64,000 bases of DNA from Curtobacterium flaccumfaciens (GCA_029689965.1 CP121450.1:930001-994000), one strand, 5' to 3'; positions 28,562 to 38,504 are shown, numbered from the stretch's first letter. Notes: generated from the sequence alone by a model not told the origin. Program-made: numbers and translations.

Positions 28562-30536
28562 ATGAGAGATCCCAACACCCCGACGAGCGGCCGTCCGGCC
28601 GCCCGGTCACGTCCAGTTCGGCGCGCCGTGGCCGTCGCCAGCGTCCTCACTGCGCTCGGCGTCCTCGCCGCACCGGCGCTCACTCCGTCGCCGTCCTCCG
28701 CGGGGAGCTCGCCTTCCCCTACGAGAACCGGTTCGACTCCGCGACGGGCGGCACGCTCAGCGGGGACGCCGTCGTCTCGGGCGGGCGCCTCCGCCTCACG
28801 GACGACGTCCAGAAGCAGGCGGAGCGTGGTCGACCGACGACACGTTCCCGTCGGGCCGCGGGCTCGAGATCGAGTTCGAGTACGCGATGTACAACGACGT
28901 CGGCGATCCCGGGCGGACGGGCTGCTGCTCTTCCTCGCGGACGGTGCCGCACCGCAGGGCGTCGGTGCGTTCGGAGCCGCGCTCGGCTACTCCTGCAGGC
29001 ACGAGCAGAGTCAGGGCGCGGAGCTCCCCTGCGACCTGCCCGGTGTCCCGGCGGCTTCGCAGGGATCGCGCTCGACCAGTACGGCAACTTCTCCCTGCCG
29101 CTGAACCAGTCCGGGCCGGGCGCGAGCGCCGAGTCCGTCGTGATCCGCGGGTCCGGCGACGGTCTCACCGGCTACCGTTACGTCGCCGGCGCGGCGGCAC
29201 CGGGCGACGTCGCGACCGAGGGACCCGGCGCACGGAAGGTGCGTGTGACGCTCCTGCCGGGCGGAGACGGCGAGCTGTCGGTCACCCTGCGGCTCGAGGC
29301 CGGCGGCGCGATGCGGACGGTCCTCGACCGGGTTGCCCTGCACGGCGGTGGCCAGGCACCGCTCCCGCGCACACTGCGCCTCGGGTTCGCCGGGCGACGG
29401 GGTCCCACGTGAACGCGCACGAGGTCGACGCTCTGCGCGTCTGGCAGCCCGTCGACCTCGCCGTGGAGCACGACCTCCCGCCGACCGTGTCGGCCGGTGG
29501 CACGGTCGAGTACGCCGTGACCGCTCGGAACGTCGGCGCCAACGCATCCGAGCCGAGCTCGCTCGACGTCGACGTCCCGGATGCGCTGCGGGGAGTGACG
29601 TGGGCCTGTGCCGCAGCCTCTGGCTCCGCGTGCGGTTCCGCCGAGGGGGCCGGCGACGTGGCCACCGAGCTCGATCTGCCGCGCGACGGTTCGGCGACCG
29701 TCACGATCACCGGACAGCTCCCCTCCGGGGCGACGGGCAACCTCGACAGCCTGGCGACCATCACGCCGGCACCCGGGCTCGCCGACGTCAACGAGGCGGA
29801 CAACGTCTCCACGGCGAGCGCCGCGGTGGAGCCGCGACCCGGTCCCGAGGCGCACGTCGAGACCGACAAGTCCGTCGCACCGTCGACCGGCGTCGAACCC
29901 GGGGACGAGGTCGAGTACACCGTCACCGCGCGGAACGTCGGCCCCGACACCGCTCAGGACGTCGGCGCGGTGGACGAGCTGCCGACGGCGATGCGGTTCG
30001 CAGGGTCCGACGACGGGTGTGCGGCAGTCGGGCAGGTGGTGACCTGCTCCTCGGGAGAGCCGCTCGCCGTGGGGGAGTCGGTGGCGTTCCGGATCCGGGC
30101 GGTGCTCGATCCGGCGTACGAGGGGGACGGGTCGGACGTGGTGAACGTCGCGACGGCGACCTCGCCCACGGACCCCGATGGTGGTCGCCCCTCGCCGGAG
30201 GTCGGCATCGGAGTGGTCGACCCGGGTGACGGCGGACCGGGTGACGGCGGACCGGGCGACGGGGGACCGGGCGACGGGGGACCGGGCGACGGGGGACCGG
30301 GCGAGACCGACGACCGCGGCGACGGGCACGACGTGGACGACGACGGCGCACCGGATCGCCGCACGGACGACACTGCACGGCGTGGTGTGCTCGCCTTCAC
30401 CGGTACCGACGACCTCGCTGTACCGGCGGCGCTCGGGGGCGTGGCCGTGGCGGCCGGCGGGATCTGCTGGTGGCTCGCGCGCCGGCGGAGCCGAGCACGT
30501 GCCGGCGAGGAGGACGTGCGAACCACCGACGCCTGA
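28562..30536 (+). CDS. Sortase-anchored surface protein: L-type lectin-like domain, DUF11 repeats, LAxTG
   Basis: About 660 residues after repair of about five frameshifts (28705-29400). Signal peptide with a basic N-region (RPVRRAVAVASVLTALGVLAAPAL). A lectin/glucanase-like beta-sandwich follows (FDSATGGTL, RLTDDVQKQ, DGLLLFLADG, DQYGNFS). Two DUF11 repeats come next (PPTVSAGGTVEYAVTARNVG and GVEPGDEVEYTVTARNVG). Then a Gly/Asp/Pro stalk of GDGGP units, and finally LAFTGTDD, a hydrophobic helix and a basic tail. LAxTG is the class E sortase signal of actinobacteria. Likely a wall-attached carbohydrate-binding or adhesion protein. Confidence 0.87.
30228..30302 (+). repeat. 15-bp tandem repeat coding the GDGGP stalk
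   Basis: Five 15-base units (GACGGSGGACCGGGY) in frame, encoding GDGGP repeats before the LAxTG anchor. The unit number is likely variable between strains. Confidence 0.85.
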
Positions 30537-30686
30537 CGTCTGACGCACGGCGGACGGTGGAGCGGCGATCGGCGGCTCCACCGTCCGTCCGCGTCTCGGG
30601 TGCCCGGGTTCGAGCATCCTCAGCGGCGGGAGCCCGCCGCGGTCGGGCACGCCACCGTCCGGCGGTAGGATCGAACCACGATCCGC

Positions 30687-31346
30687 ATGCCCGAAAGAGG
30701 TCTCGTGTCCGACTCCGTGGACGACTCCGGCCAGCGCGCGCGGTACTGGCCGATCCCCGTCCTCCGGGCCGTCCCAGCCGCGGTCGTGGCCCTCGTCATC
30801 ACCTTCTCGTCCAACCATGCCGCGGGCTACGGCCTGCTGCTGTTCGGGGGCTTCGCGGTGGCCGACGGGCTCGTGCTCCTCCTTGCGGGCAGCACCCGGC
30901 TGCACGCCGACGGTCGCTCCCGCCGGACGACGCTCCTGCAGGGAGCGATCACCCTGGCCGCTGCGGCCGCCGCCTTCGTGTGCAACGGGTTCGGCCTGCC
31001 CGCGTTCATCGTGGTCGTCGTCGCGTTCGCCGTGCTGACCGGTGCGCTGGAGCTGACGCAGGGCCTCCGCGCCCGGAACCGTTCGCCGTTCGCCCGGGAC
31101 TGGGTCACCATCGGCGGCCTCACGCTGCTGCTCGCCGTGGCGTTCCTGCTGACGCCGCCGGACTACTCCCAGCAGCTCGGCGGCGTCGAACAGGTCACCG
31201 GGACCCTGGACGCCTCGATCGTCCTCGTCGGCCTGCTGGGCGCGTACCTCGCCATCACGGCGGTCTTCCACGTGATCGCCGGCCTCTCGCACAAGTGGGG
31301 AACGGCCACGCCGGCCACCGCCCCGGACGGAGCACCACACGCATGA
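30687..31346 (+). CDS. HdeD/DUF308-like membrane protein
   Basis: Intact, about 219 residues; GTG 30705 (VSDSVDDSG) is an alternative start. Six hydrophobic helices in pairs (VPAAVVALVITFSS, GYGLLLFGGFAVADGLVLLL, AAAAAFVCNGFGLPAFIVVVVAF, and so on) follow the short-loop DUF308 pattern. Role unknown. Its TGA overlaps the next ATG (ATGA at 31343-31346), so it is translationally coupled to a small membrane protein. Confidence 0.75.
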   Translation: MPERGLVSDSVDDSGQRARYWPIPVLRAVPAAVVALVITFSSNHAAGYGLLLFGGFAVADGLVLLLAGSTRLHADGRSRRTTLLQGAITLAAAAAAFVCNGFGLPAFIVVVVAFAVLTGALELTQGLRARNRSPFARDWVTIGGLTLLLAVAFLLTPPDYSQQLGGVEQVTGTLDASIVLVGLLGAYLAITAVFHVIAGLSHKWGTATPATAPDGAPHA

Positions 31347-31606
31347 CCACCCCCAGCCGTCGCGACCGCCTGCGCCCCGTCGAGCTCCTCGGGATCTCCG
31401 CGATCGTCGCCGTCTTCGCCGGGCTCGTCGTGCTGTTCTCGACGCGGGAGCTCCAGCTCGCCCTGATCTTCCTCGGCGTCGCGTTCATCGTCGTCGTGGT
31501 CGTCCTCGCGATGCTTCAGCTCGCGTCGTCGAGCGACCAGGACGACAACGACATGCTCGGCGGTCACAAGACCCCGGGCGAAGGAGACGGCAACGACTTC
31601 CACTGA
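31343..31606 (+). CDS. Small membrane protein (87 aa)
   Basis: MTTPSRRDRLRPVELLGISAI followed by two membrane helices (ISAIVAVFAGLVVLF and LALIFLGVAFIVVVVVLAML), then a polar acidic tail rich in Asp, Gly and His. Coupled to the DUF308 gene by ATGA overlap. No function recognised; the pair probably works together in the membrane. Confidence 0.7.
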   Translation: MTTPSRRDRLRPVELLGISAIVAVFAGLVVLFSTRELQLALIFLGVAFIVVVVVLAMLQLASSSDQDDNDMLGGHKTPGEGDGNDFH

Positions 31607-31706
31607 GTCCGGCGCCCGGACGCTGCCCGCACGCCGCCCGTTCCAGGGCGACCCGGACCTGCCGCAGCGGTACCGCCACCGGTACCTGATCCTCTCGGTC
31701 TGCTGC

Positions 31707-33069
31707 ATGAGCCTGTTCATCGTGTCGATGGACGCCACCGTGGTGAACGTCGCGCTGCCGTCGATCGGCCGAGAGCTCGACAGCACCATCTCCGGGCTGC
31801 AGTGGACGATCGACGCGTACACGCTGGTGCTCGCGAGCCTGCTCCTGTTGTCCGGGTCCACCGCGGACCGGATCGGCCGTCGGACGACCTTCCAGATCGG
31901 GCTCGCGCTGTTCACGGTCGGCTCGCTGCTCTGCTCGCTGGCGCCCGGTGTCGGGTGGCTCGTGGTGTTCCGGATGGTCCAGGCGGTCGGGGATCGATGA
32001 TGAACCCGGTGGCGATGTCGATCATCACCGCCACGTTCGACGACGCGAGGGAGCGTGCGCGCGCCGTCGGCGTCTGGGGTGCGGTGGTCGGCGTGTCGAT
32101 GGGCCTCGGGCCGCTCGTCGGCGGCGCGCTCACGGACACGGTCGGCTGGCGCGCGATCTTCTGGATCAACGTGCCGATCGGTGTCGCGGCGATCGTCCTC
32201 ACGTTCCTGTTCGTGCCGGAGTCGAGGTCGCCGCGGCCGCGCCGGCTCGACCCCGTGGGGCAGGTGCTGGTCATCGTCCTCCTGGCGACCCTGGTCGGCG
32301 GGCTCATCGAGGGTCCGCGGCTCGGGTGGACGTCACCGACAGCCCTCGGTCTGTTCGTCCTCGCCGCGGCGTCCCTCGTGGCGCTCGTCGCCGTGGAGCG
32401 CCGTCGTCACGAGCCGCTCGTCGACGTCCGCTTCTTCCGGAGCATCCCGTTCTCCTCCGCGGTCGTCACTGCGGTCGCGGCGTTCGGGGCGAACGGGGCG
32501 TTCCTGTTCCTCAACGCGCTGTACCTGCAGGAGGTCCGGGGCATGTCCCCGTTCGAGGCCGGGCTCTGGACCCTGCCGGCCGCCGTCGCGACGATGGTGG
32601 TGTCGCCGGCGTCGGGGCGACTCGTCGGGTCGGTCGGCTCGCGCATCCCGCTCGTCCTCGCCGGCCTCGGTGTCGGCGCTGCCGGCGCGATCCTCACCAC
32701 GATCGACGCGCAGACACCGATGTGGGTGCTCGTTGCCGCGTTCGTGCTGTTCGGCTTCGGGTTCGGCATGGTGAACGCCCCGATCACGAACACCGCCGTG
32801 TCCGGTATGCCCGCGCCCAGTCCGGGTCCGCGGCGGCGATCGCGTCGACGAGCCGGCAGACCGGGGTGTCGCTGGGTGTCGCGCTCGCGGGCACCGTCAC
32901 GGGAGCGAGCGCGGTGGCGACCGTCGGCGCCGGGTTCGCAGTTGCCACGCACGCGATGTGGTGGATCGTCGTCGGCATCGGGGCAGGCATCGTGGTCGTC
33001 GGGGTCGTGTCGACCTCGGCGGCGGCGAAGCGCTCGGTCGAGGGCATCGCGCACCTGCTCACCGACTGA
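31707..33069 (+). CDS. DHA2-type MFS multidrug transporter
   Basis: Helix 1 reads ILSVCCMSLFIVSMDATVVNVALPSIGRELD, the standard DHA2 start, so the true N-terminus must lie upstream of this ATG. The open frame continues back to about 31580 but no usual start codon is seen. Further signs are QWTIDAYTLVLASLLLLSG, ADRIGRRTTFQIGL (loop motif A) and GWRAIFWINVPIG (motif C region). Frameshifts near 31985 and 32820. Fourteen helices expected. Proton-driven drug efflux is the family role. No adjacent regulator. Confidence 0.87.
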
Positions 33070-33506
33070 CGAGCGAGACGGCTCGCGCTCACGAGACTCC
33101 GTCCCTTGTGCGAGACGCCTCGCGCCGAGCGCAACTCCGTCCCTCGTGCGAGACGCCACCGGATCCGACGGTGTCTCGCCCGCGACGGTGCGTCTCGCGA
33201 AACCGGCGGTGCCCCGCGCTCCTGAGACGCCGCGCAGAAGCAGCGCGGTGCATCCGTGTCTCGACGCTGCGCTGGTGACACGCCCGGGATCACCATCTCG
33301 CCACCGTCCTGTCAGGATCGTGCCCGCGATCGTCGGGGAGATCTGGGGACTGACGGCATGGAGGCGCGTGGCAGGGACGACCCGTCCTCCCTCGCAGGCT
33401 CGGTCGGCGCGCCCCGCGCAACGTTTCGCGTCGCCGCCGAGCGGGTCGCGCCAGTCCGTCGGTGGGAGACCACAGGACGCGAGCCGCCCGACCGAGTCGG
33501 CCGACG
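33070..33506. other. 437-bp intergenic region with GAGACGCC repeats
   Basis: No credible gene. It contains a 24-base direct repeat with one mismatch at 33096-33119 and 33134-33157, each ending in GAGACGCC. A further GAGACGCC lies at 33224-33231, with inverted forms GTGTCTCG and GCGTCTCG between. A weak GGAGGCGCG motif copy spans about 33358-33368. The rest is unremarkable. Confidence 0.7.
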
Positions 33507-34385
33507 TCAGACGAGGCGGGCCGCGACGATGTCGCGGGCCAGCGTCCGGATCGCGCGGTTCGGCTCCGGACTCGTCCGTGTCGCGAGGCCGATCCGCAGC
33601 GGTTCCACGGCGTCCTCGAGCTCGAGCACCACGCCGTCGTGCCGGACGCCCGAGTCCGGGACCACCCCGACCCCGAGGCCGGCCGAGGCGAACCGGACGA
33701 CCGCGGGCATGTCGTTCATCTCGGCGACGATCCGCCGCCGGATGCCGAGCCGTTCGAGTGCCGTGTCGAGGATGATCCGGTTGCCGAACCCGTGCGCCGT
33801 GTCGATGAAGGGTTCCTCGGCGAGGTCCGCCAGCGACACCGAACCCCGGTCGGCGAGGGGGTGGTCAGCGGACAGGAACACCCGGAACGGCATCTCCCGC
33901 AGCGGCTCGACCACGACACCCGTCGGGATGCCCGGCAACCCCGTGTAGGCGATGTCGAGCCGGCCGGCCACCAGGTCCTGCACGAGTCCGGTCGTCCCGG
34001 ACGGCGACGTCATGAGCTCGACCGCGACGAGCGGGTGCCGCTGCCGGAACCGTCGGAGGACCCCGGTGAGGTCGACGATGTCCATGCTCGTGAAGATCCC
34101 GAGCCGGACCCGTCCGCGGAGCTCGGCGTCGGAGACGGTCGCGAGGTCGCGCATCCGGTCCAGGGACTCCAGCACTGCTCGGGCGTGCGGCAGGAGGTCC
34201 TCGCCGGCGGTGGTGAGCACGAGGTGTCGCCCGGTGCGGTCGAACAGCCGGACGCCGAGGCTCCGCTCAAGCGACGCGATGCCGGCCGACACGGTCGACT
34301 GCGCTGCCCAGAGCCGTTCGGCGGCACGGGTGACGCTGCCCTCTGCCGCGACGGTCACGAACTGTTCGAGCAGGCGGGTCTCCAT
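33507..34385 (-). CDS. LysR family transcriptional regulator
   Basis: Intact, 292 residues. METRLLEQFVTVAAEGSVTRAAERLWAAQSTVSAGIASLERSLGVRLFDR is the canonical LysR HTH. The rest is the two-lobe effector domain (RVRLGIFTSMDIVDLTGVL, then GLGVGVVPDSGVR). It is divergent from an MFS transporter with 81 bp between starts, so it probably controls that transporter in response to a small ligand. A 13-bp palindrome lies in the gap. Confidence 0.94.
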   Translation of the reverse strand: METRLLEQFVTVAAEGSVTRAAERLWAAQSTVSAGIASLERSLGVRLFDRTGRHLVLTTAGEDLLPHARAVLESLDRMRDLATVSDAELRGRVRLGIFTSMDIVDLTGVLRRFRQRHPLVAVELMTSPSGTTGLVQDLVAGRLDIAYTGLPGIPTGVVVEPLREMPFRVFLSADHPLADRGSVSLADLAEEPFIDTAHGFGNRIILDTALERLGIRRRIVAEMNDMPAVVRFASAGLGVGVVPDSGVRHDGVVLELEDAVEPLRIGLATRTSPEPNRAIRTLARDIVAARLV

Positions 34386-34406
34386 CCCTCGAGTATCGAC
34401 CCGCTC

Positions 34407-34419
34407 GATGACCGTCATC
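34407..34419. promoter_or_regulatory. Candidate LysR operator
   Basis: GATGACCGTCATC, two 6-base arms with one central base, in the 81-bp gap between lysR and the MFS gene. Position and symmetry fit an operator; binding is untested. Confidence 0.45.
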
Positions 34420-34466
34420 AAGGAGATCCGTTGGACTCGATGGAGCGTCGGCTGCACCATCGGAGC

Positions 34467-35720
34467 ATGTCCACTCTCACCGCCCCGTCCCACACCGTCG
34501 AACCCGTGGTGGAGGCTCCCCGCGGCCGCCGTCAGCACACCCGTCGTCGGCACGGCTTCGGCTTCTGGGCCGTGGCGTTCGCGTTCCTCTCGGTGATGGC
34601 CTTCGCGACCGTCCCGCCCCGCTGTACGTGATCTACCAGGCGCGGGACGGCTTCCCGACGTTCACCACGACCGTGGTGTTCGCCGCGTACGGCGTGGGGG
34701 TCGTCGGTGCGCTGTACCTCGCCGGGCACCTCAGCGACGTGCACGGACGCCGACCGCTCATCCTCGTGTCGATCGCGCTCGAGCTCGTGGCGGCGGTGCT
34801 GTTCCTGCTCTGGAACGACGTCAGCGGGCTCATCGTCGCGCGGCTCGTCACCGGCCTCGGCGTCGGGCTGCTGACGGCGACGGCGACCGCGCACCTCGGG
34901 GAGCTCCGGGTCCGCGCGACCGGGTCGGCTTCGTCGGCATCCGGTGCAGGGGTGGTCGCGGGGTCGTGAACCTCGGTGGGCTGTCACTCGGCGCGCTCGT
35001 CGGCGGTGCCCTGGCGGAGTTCGTCGGGCAGCCGCTCATGGTGCCGTACGTCGTGTTCGTCGTCGCACTCGCGGTTGCGTTCGTCGTGGTGCTCGCGGCG
35101 CCCGAGACCGTCGACCGGCCGTCGTCACCGGTCGCCTACCGGCCGCAGCGGCTGCAGGCACCGGAGGGCAAGGGCGTCGCGTTCTGGGCCGCCGGCACCG
35201 CCGCGTTCGCCGCGTTGGCGGTACAGGGGCTCTTCACCTCGGTCGCGCCGACGTTCCTCGGGACGACCTTCCACATGACGGACCGGCTGGCAGCCGGGGC
35301 GACGACGTTCGGGCGTTCGCCGCGAGTGCGGTGTCGCAGATCGTGTTCGCCCGACTCGCGCAGCGTGCGCAGATCCGGCTCGGCATGGTGCTGCTCGTCG
35401 GCGGGCTCGTGATCCTCGCGGTGGCGGCCGTGCTGCTGCAGGTCGCCGGGTTCATCGGCGGTGGGGTGATCGCCGGCGCGGGCGTCGGACTGCTGTTCCG
35501 CGCCGCGATCGGCAGCGCCGGGGCGCTCGTCGAACCCGCCCGTCGGGGTGGCGTCCTCGCCGCGACGTTCCTCATCGCCTACGCCGGGCTGACGGTGCCG
35601 GTCGTGGCCGTCGGTGCTGCGCTCCTCGTGCTGCCGACCCTGCCGGTGCTGCTCGGGTACGTCGTACTCGTGATCGCCCTGGCGGTCGTCGCGGGCTCGC
35701 GGCTGGCCGCGCGCGCCTGA
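34467..35720 (+). CDS. MFS transporter
   Basis: About 418 residues after frameshifts near 34612, 34960 and 35310. Start MSTLTAPSHTVEPVVEAPRG, then helix 1 (FWAVAFAFLSVMAFATVPTPLYVIYQ), the motif A loop (HLSDVHGRRPLILVS), FLLWNDVSGLIVARLVTGLGVGLLTA and a C-terminal half ending VVAGSRLAARA. The PTPLYVIYQ segment recalls actinobacterial sugar or drug MFS exporters of unknown substrate. Divergent from the LysR regulator that probably governs it. A strong hairpin follows. Confidence 0.87.
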
Positions 35721-35756
35721 TCGCCGGCCCGCGGCCGGCCGCGCGCCTGATCGACT

Positions 35757-35804
35757 GAGCAGCAATCGTCGGCTCCCCTGCAGCGGGGCCGACGATCTCT
35801 GCTC
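35757..35804. terminator. Hairpin terminator
   Basis: Sixteen-base arms, 14 of them complementary (GAGCAG, CAATCGTCGG and its partner), enclosing a GC-rich loop, 37 bases past the MFS stop. Confidence 0.75.
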
Positions 35805-35812
35805 ACTCGCCC

Positions 35813-35825
35813 GCCTGGAGGCACG
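35813..35825 (+). repeat. Variant copy of GCCTGGAGGCGCGG
   Basis: Reads GCCTGGAGGCACG in the short gap before the secreted nuclease-like gene. Confidence 0.5.
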
Positions 35826-35849
35826 ACACCCGTCCGGCATACTGGCCGC

Positions 35850-36475
35850 GTGTCCCAGAAGCGCAACCGTTCCGTCATCGCTGGGGTCGCGGCCGTGCTG
35901 GCCGCCGGCCTGGTCGCGGGCGGCGTCGCGCTGACCGCGCAGCGCGGTGCCGACGACCCGGTGATCGGCGGCACGGGCGTCACGATCACACCCAGCGCCA
36001 CAGCCGGCGAGGGCACGGCTCCTGACGGCACGGTGTCTGACGGCACCGTGACGATCACCCGCACGGGACCTGACCTGCCGGGCGACGCCGTCCTCGATCG
36101 CTGCGACACGAGCAGCCGGCAGACCGTCGCGCAGTACGACACCGCCGCGCTCGGCACCGTGGTGCTGCAGTGCGGCAACTCGGGGCAGGGCTACGAGCAC
36201 ATCCGCGTCCGGCACACCCAGGACTGGGACGACGTCGTCACGGGCCACGGCTCCCGTGATTGGGACGACGCCATGCTCACCGCCGTGCAGACCGTGCTCG
36301 AGACACCGCGCACCGGGTACCCGCAGGACGCCGGTGACGGCAAGGTCTGCTACTCGGCGCCCGTGCAGTTCGACGACGGCTCTCGTCCGGTGCTGAACCG
36401 TTCGTCAAGGTCATCGTCTCGTCCACCACGGACCGCGTCATCACGGCCTACCCCACGCGCGACGACGGCTGCTGA
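35850..36475 (+). CDS. Secreted or membrane-anchored protein, EndoU/BECR-like nuclease candidate
   Basis: From GTG 35850: an N-terminal hydrophobic segment (SVIAGVAAVLAAGLVAGGVAL) as signal or anchor, a Thr/Gly-rich linker, then a small domain with GQGYEHIRVRHTQDWDD. After a frameshift near 36400 it ends FVKVIVSSTTDRVITAYPTRDDGC. The pattern His-x3-Arg-His followed by a terminal VIVS..DRVITAYP strand resembles secreted bacterial RNases of the EndoU/BECR fold. That is inference from pattern. About 208 residues. No immunity gene is evident beside it: the tandem repeat and a convergent CDF gene follow. Confidence 0.6.
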
Positions 36476-36496
36476 GCGTCGGCGGCTGCCGACGTC

Positions 36497-36757
36497 GTGC
36501 GACGAGACCGCTGTCGTACGACGTCGGCGATGTCGTTCGTTGCGTGCGTGGGTAGTTGCGCGCGCGGTGGTGCGACGAGACCGCTGTCGTACGACGTCGG
36601 CGATGTCGTTCGTTGCGTGCGTGGGTAGTTGCGCGCGCGGTGGTGCGACGAGAGCGCTGTCGCACGACGTCGGCGATGTCGTTCGTTGCGTGCGTGGGTA
36701 GTTGCGCGCGCGGTGGTGCGACGAGAGCGCTGTCGCACGACGTCGACGATGTCGTTC
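36497..36757. repeat. 73-bp tandem repeat, about 3.6 copies
   Basis: Copies begin at 36497, 36570, 36643 and 36716 (last one partial). Units 1-2 and 3-4 differ at paired positions inside a hairpin (GTGCGAC ... GTCGYAC), and a GCGCGCGC tract recurs in each. It occupies most of the 344-bp gap between convergent genes; nothing else is seen there. Confidence 0.92.
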
Positions 36758-36819
36758 CGAGTCCGCCGCCCCGCCGAGCCCGCCGCCCCGCCGCCCCGGC
36801 GACGCGCAACGCCTCCGCG

Positions 36820-37728
36820 CTACGCGTGCACCTCGTGCTCGTGCCGACGGTGGGACGCGGGCTCGAGGCTGGAACGTCGAGTGCTCCACGGGGACGTCGA
36901 AGTGCTCCGCCACGCACTGCTGCAGGTCGTCGAGGATCCTCGGCGCGTGCGCGGTCGAGAAGCACTCGTCGTCGACCACCACGTGCGCCGTGAGGTTCGG
37001 GACACCCGTGGCCACGAGCGTCGCGTGCAGGTCGTGCACGGCGATGACGTGGTCGAGCTCGAGGATGTGCCCCGCACGGCGTCGAGGTCGAGCCCGGGCG
37101 GCGTCGACTCGAGCAGCACGTTCGCGGTCTCGCGCAGCAGCCGGACCGCCCGCGGCAGGATGAGCAACCCGATGAGGATCGCCGCGACGGAGTCCGCCCG
37201 TTCCCAACCGGTCAGCATGAGGACGACGGCCGCGGCGATCACGGCGACCGAGCCGAGCGTGTCGTTGAGGACCTCGAGCCGGGCGGCCCGCGACGTGAAG
37301 CCCTCGCCGGACGCCCGCAGCAGCACCGCGTACGCCACGAGGTTGCCGACGAGCCCGATGATCCCGAAGACGAGCAGCGGCCCGGAGTGGATCTCGGCCG
37401 GCACGAACAGGCGCTGGACCGCCGAGATGATCACGTAGACGCCGACCGCCAACAGGATGGCCGCCTGCGCCGTGGCGCCCAGGACCTCGGCCCGCTGGAA
37501 GCCCCACGTGCGCTGCGCCGTCGGACTGCGTCGGGCGAGCCGTGTGGCGACGAGCCCGATTCCGAGCCCGCCCGTGTCGACGACCATGTGGCCCGCGTCG
37601 ACGAGCAGCGCGAGCGATCCGGTGACGACCGCGCCGATCACCTCGGCGAGCAGGATCCCCGCCGAGATGCAGAAGGCGATGAGCAGGGCGCGCTCGGACG
37701 CGTGCCCGTGCCCGTGGTCGTGTCCCAT
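36820..37728 (-). CDS. Cation diffusion facilitator (CDF) family exporter
   Basis: About 303 residues after frameshifts near 37080 and 36875. His-rich start MGHDHGHGHASER, then ALLVDAGHMVVDTGGLGIGLVATRLA with the CDF metal-site HxxxD, six membrane helices, and a C-terminal cytoplasmic domain (LDHVIAVHDLHATLVATGVPNLTAHVVVDD). These are Zn2+/Co2+/Cd2+ proton antiporters exporting metal. No metal-responsive regulator is adjacent. Confidence 0.93.
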   Translation of the reverse strand: MGHDHGHGHASERALLIAFCISAGILLAEVIGAVVTGSLALLVDAGHMVVDTGGLGIGLVATRLARRSPTAQRTWGFQRAEVLGATAQAAILLAVGVYVIISAVQRLFVPAEIHSGPLLVFGIIGLVGNLVAYAVLLRASGEGFTSRAARLEVLNDTLGSVAVIAAAVVLMLTGWERADSVAAILIGLLILPRAVRLLRETANVLLESTPPGLDLDAVRGTSSSSTTSSPCTTCTRRSWPRVSRTSRRTWWSTTSASRPRTRRGSSTTCSSAWRSTSTSPWSTRRSSLEPASHRRHEHEVHA

Positions 37729-37776
37729 GCGCAACATCGTAGGGACCTCCACCGACGACATGCCAGGATCGGGAGC

Positions 37777-38504
37777 GTGACCCGGTCGCCGTACGAGCTG
37801 AGCACGCCGCCCGACGTCCTCGCCCGGCTGCACCCGCGGCTGCGGACGTACTTCGGTCCGGTCCCGCCCGGTCACGTCGGCCGTGGCGAGGGTGTCTTCG
37901 ACGTCGTCGGCACACCCCGGCGCTGGCTCTGGCCACTGCTCGCCTGGTTCGCCCGCGACGCGGTGATGTTCCCGGTCTGGGAGCGGGACGTCCCGTTCAC
38001 GGTCGAGAACCACCCGGCTCGCGTCCACCGCGGATCGGGACCCACCCTGGAGGCTGGGCCCACGCCCGCCGGTACCGGCGCGTCGCGGAGCGGCGGGACG
38101 GCCGAGCGGGTGGGGAGGGTCGCCGTCCGCGCGCACCGCACCTTCCGGTTCCGCTCCGGCACCCGCACGATGGTGGACGCCATCACCGCCGAACCCGAGG
38201 GGCTCGTCGACCACCTCGGTCGCCGTGGGCGCGTCAGCGCCCTGCTCCGGACGCAGGTCGACGGGACCGGTCCGGACGCGGGCGCCCTGCGCCTGGTCTC
38301 CACGCGCGTGACGTTCCGTGCGCTGGGACGGGAGTGGCGCCTCCCGGCCCTGATCGCACCGCGTGTGACGCTCACCGAACGATTCGATGACGATGCCGAC
38401 CTGCAGCGCGTGTCCCTCGTGCTCTCGGCACCGGTCGTCGGCACGCTGTACCGGTACGAGGGGCGTTCCGGTACGAGATCGCGCCGGACACAGAACGGGG
38501 ATGA
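37777..38504 (+). CDS. DUF4166 domain protein
   Basis: From GTG 37777: VTRSPYELSTPPDVLARLHPRLRTYFGPVPPGHVGRGEGVF, then RFRSGTRTMVDAI and LRLVSTRVTFRAL, the DUF4166 pattern. One missing G near 38462 puts the natural end at TGA 38502-38504 (RYEIAPDTERG), one base before the next ATG. A block of about 20 residues (GPTPAGTGASRSGGTAERVG) comes from an inserted repeat element. DUF4166 has no assigned activity; it often accompanies TIGR01777 epimerases, as here. The two probably act on the same lipid or sugar compound (inference). Confidence 0.82.
38052..38107 (+). repeat. Copy B of the roughly 60-bp element, inside the DUF4166 gene
   Basis: Shares CTGGGCCCACGC, the GCCGGTACCGGC core, GCGGAG and GACGGCCGAGC with copies at 2681-2748 and 47687-47750, but lacks a 6-base stretch. 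It is read in frame as GPT-AGTGA-RS-TAE-VG, the same frame as the copy in the E2 gene. Confidence 0.8.

Noticed and set aside
36497-36757. CRISPR array
   Set aside because: Repeats are 73 bp, contiguous and without spacers, and no cas genes are present.
36350-37936. Long minus-strand open frame over the 73-bp repeat and CDF gene
   Set aside because: Its translation is Arg-rich frame shadow; only the 36.8-37.1 kb part matches the real CDF C-terminus, which belongs to a gene starting at 37728.
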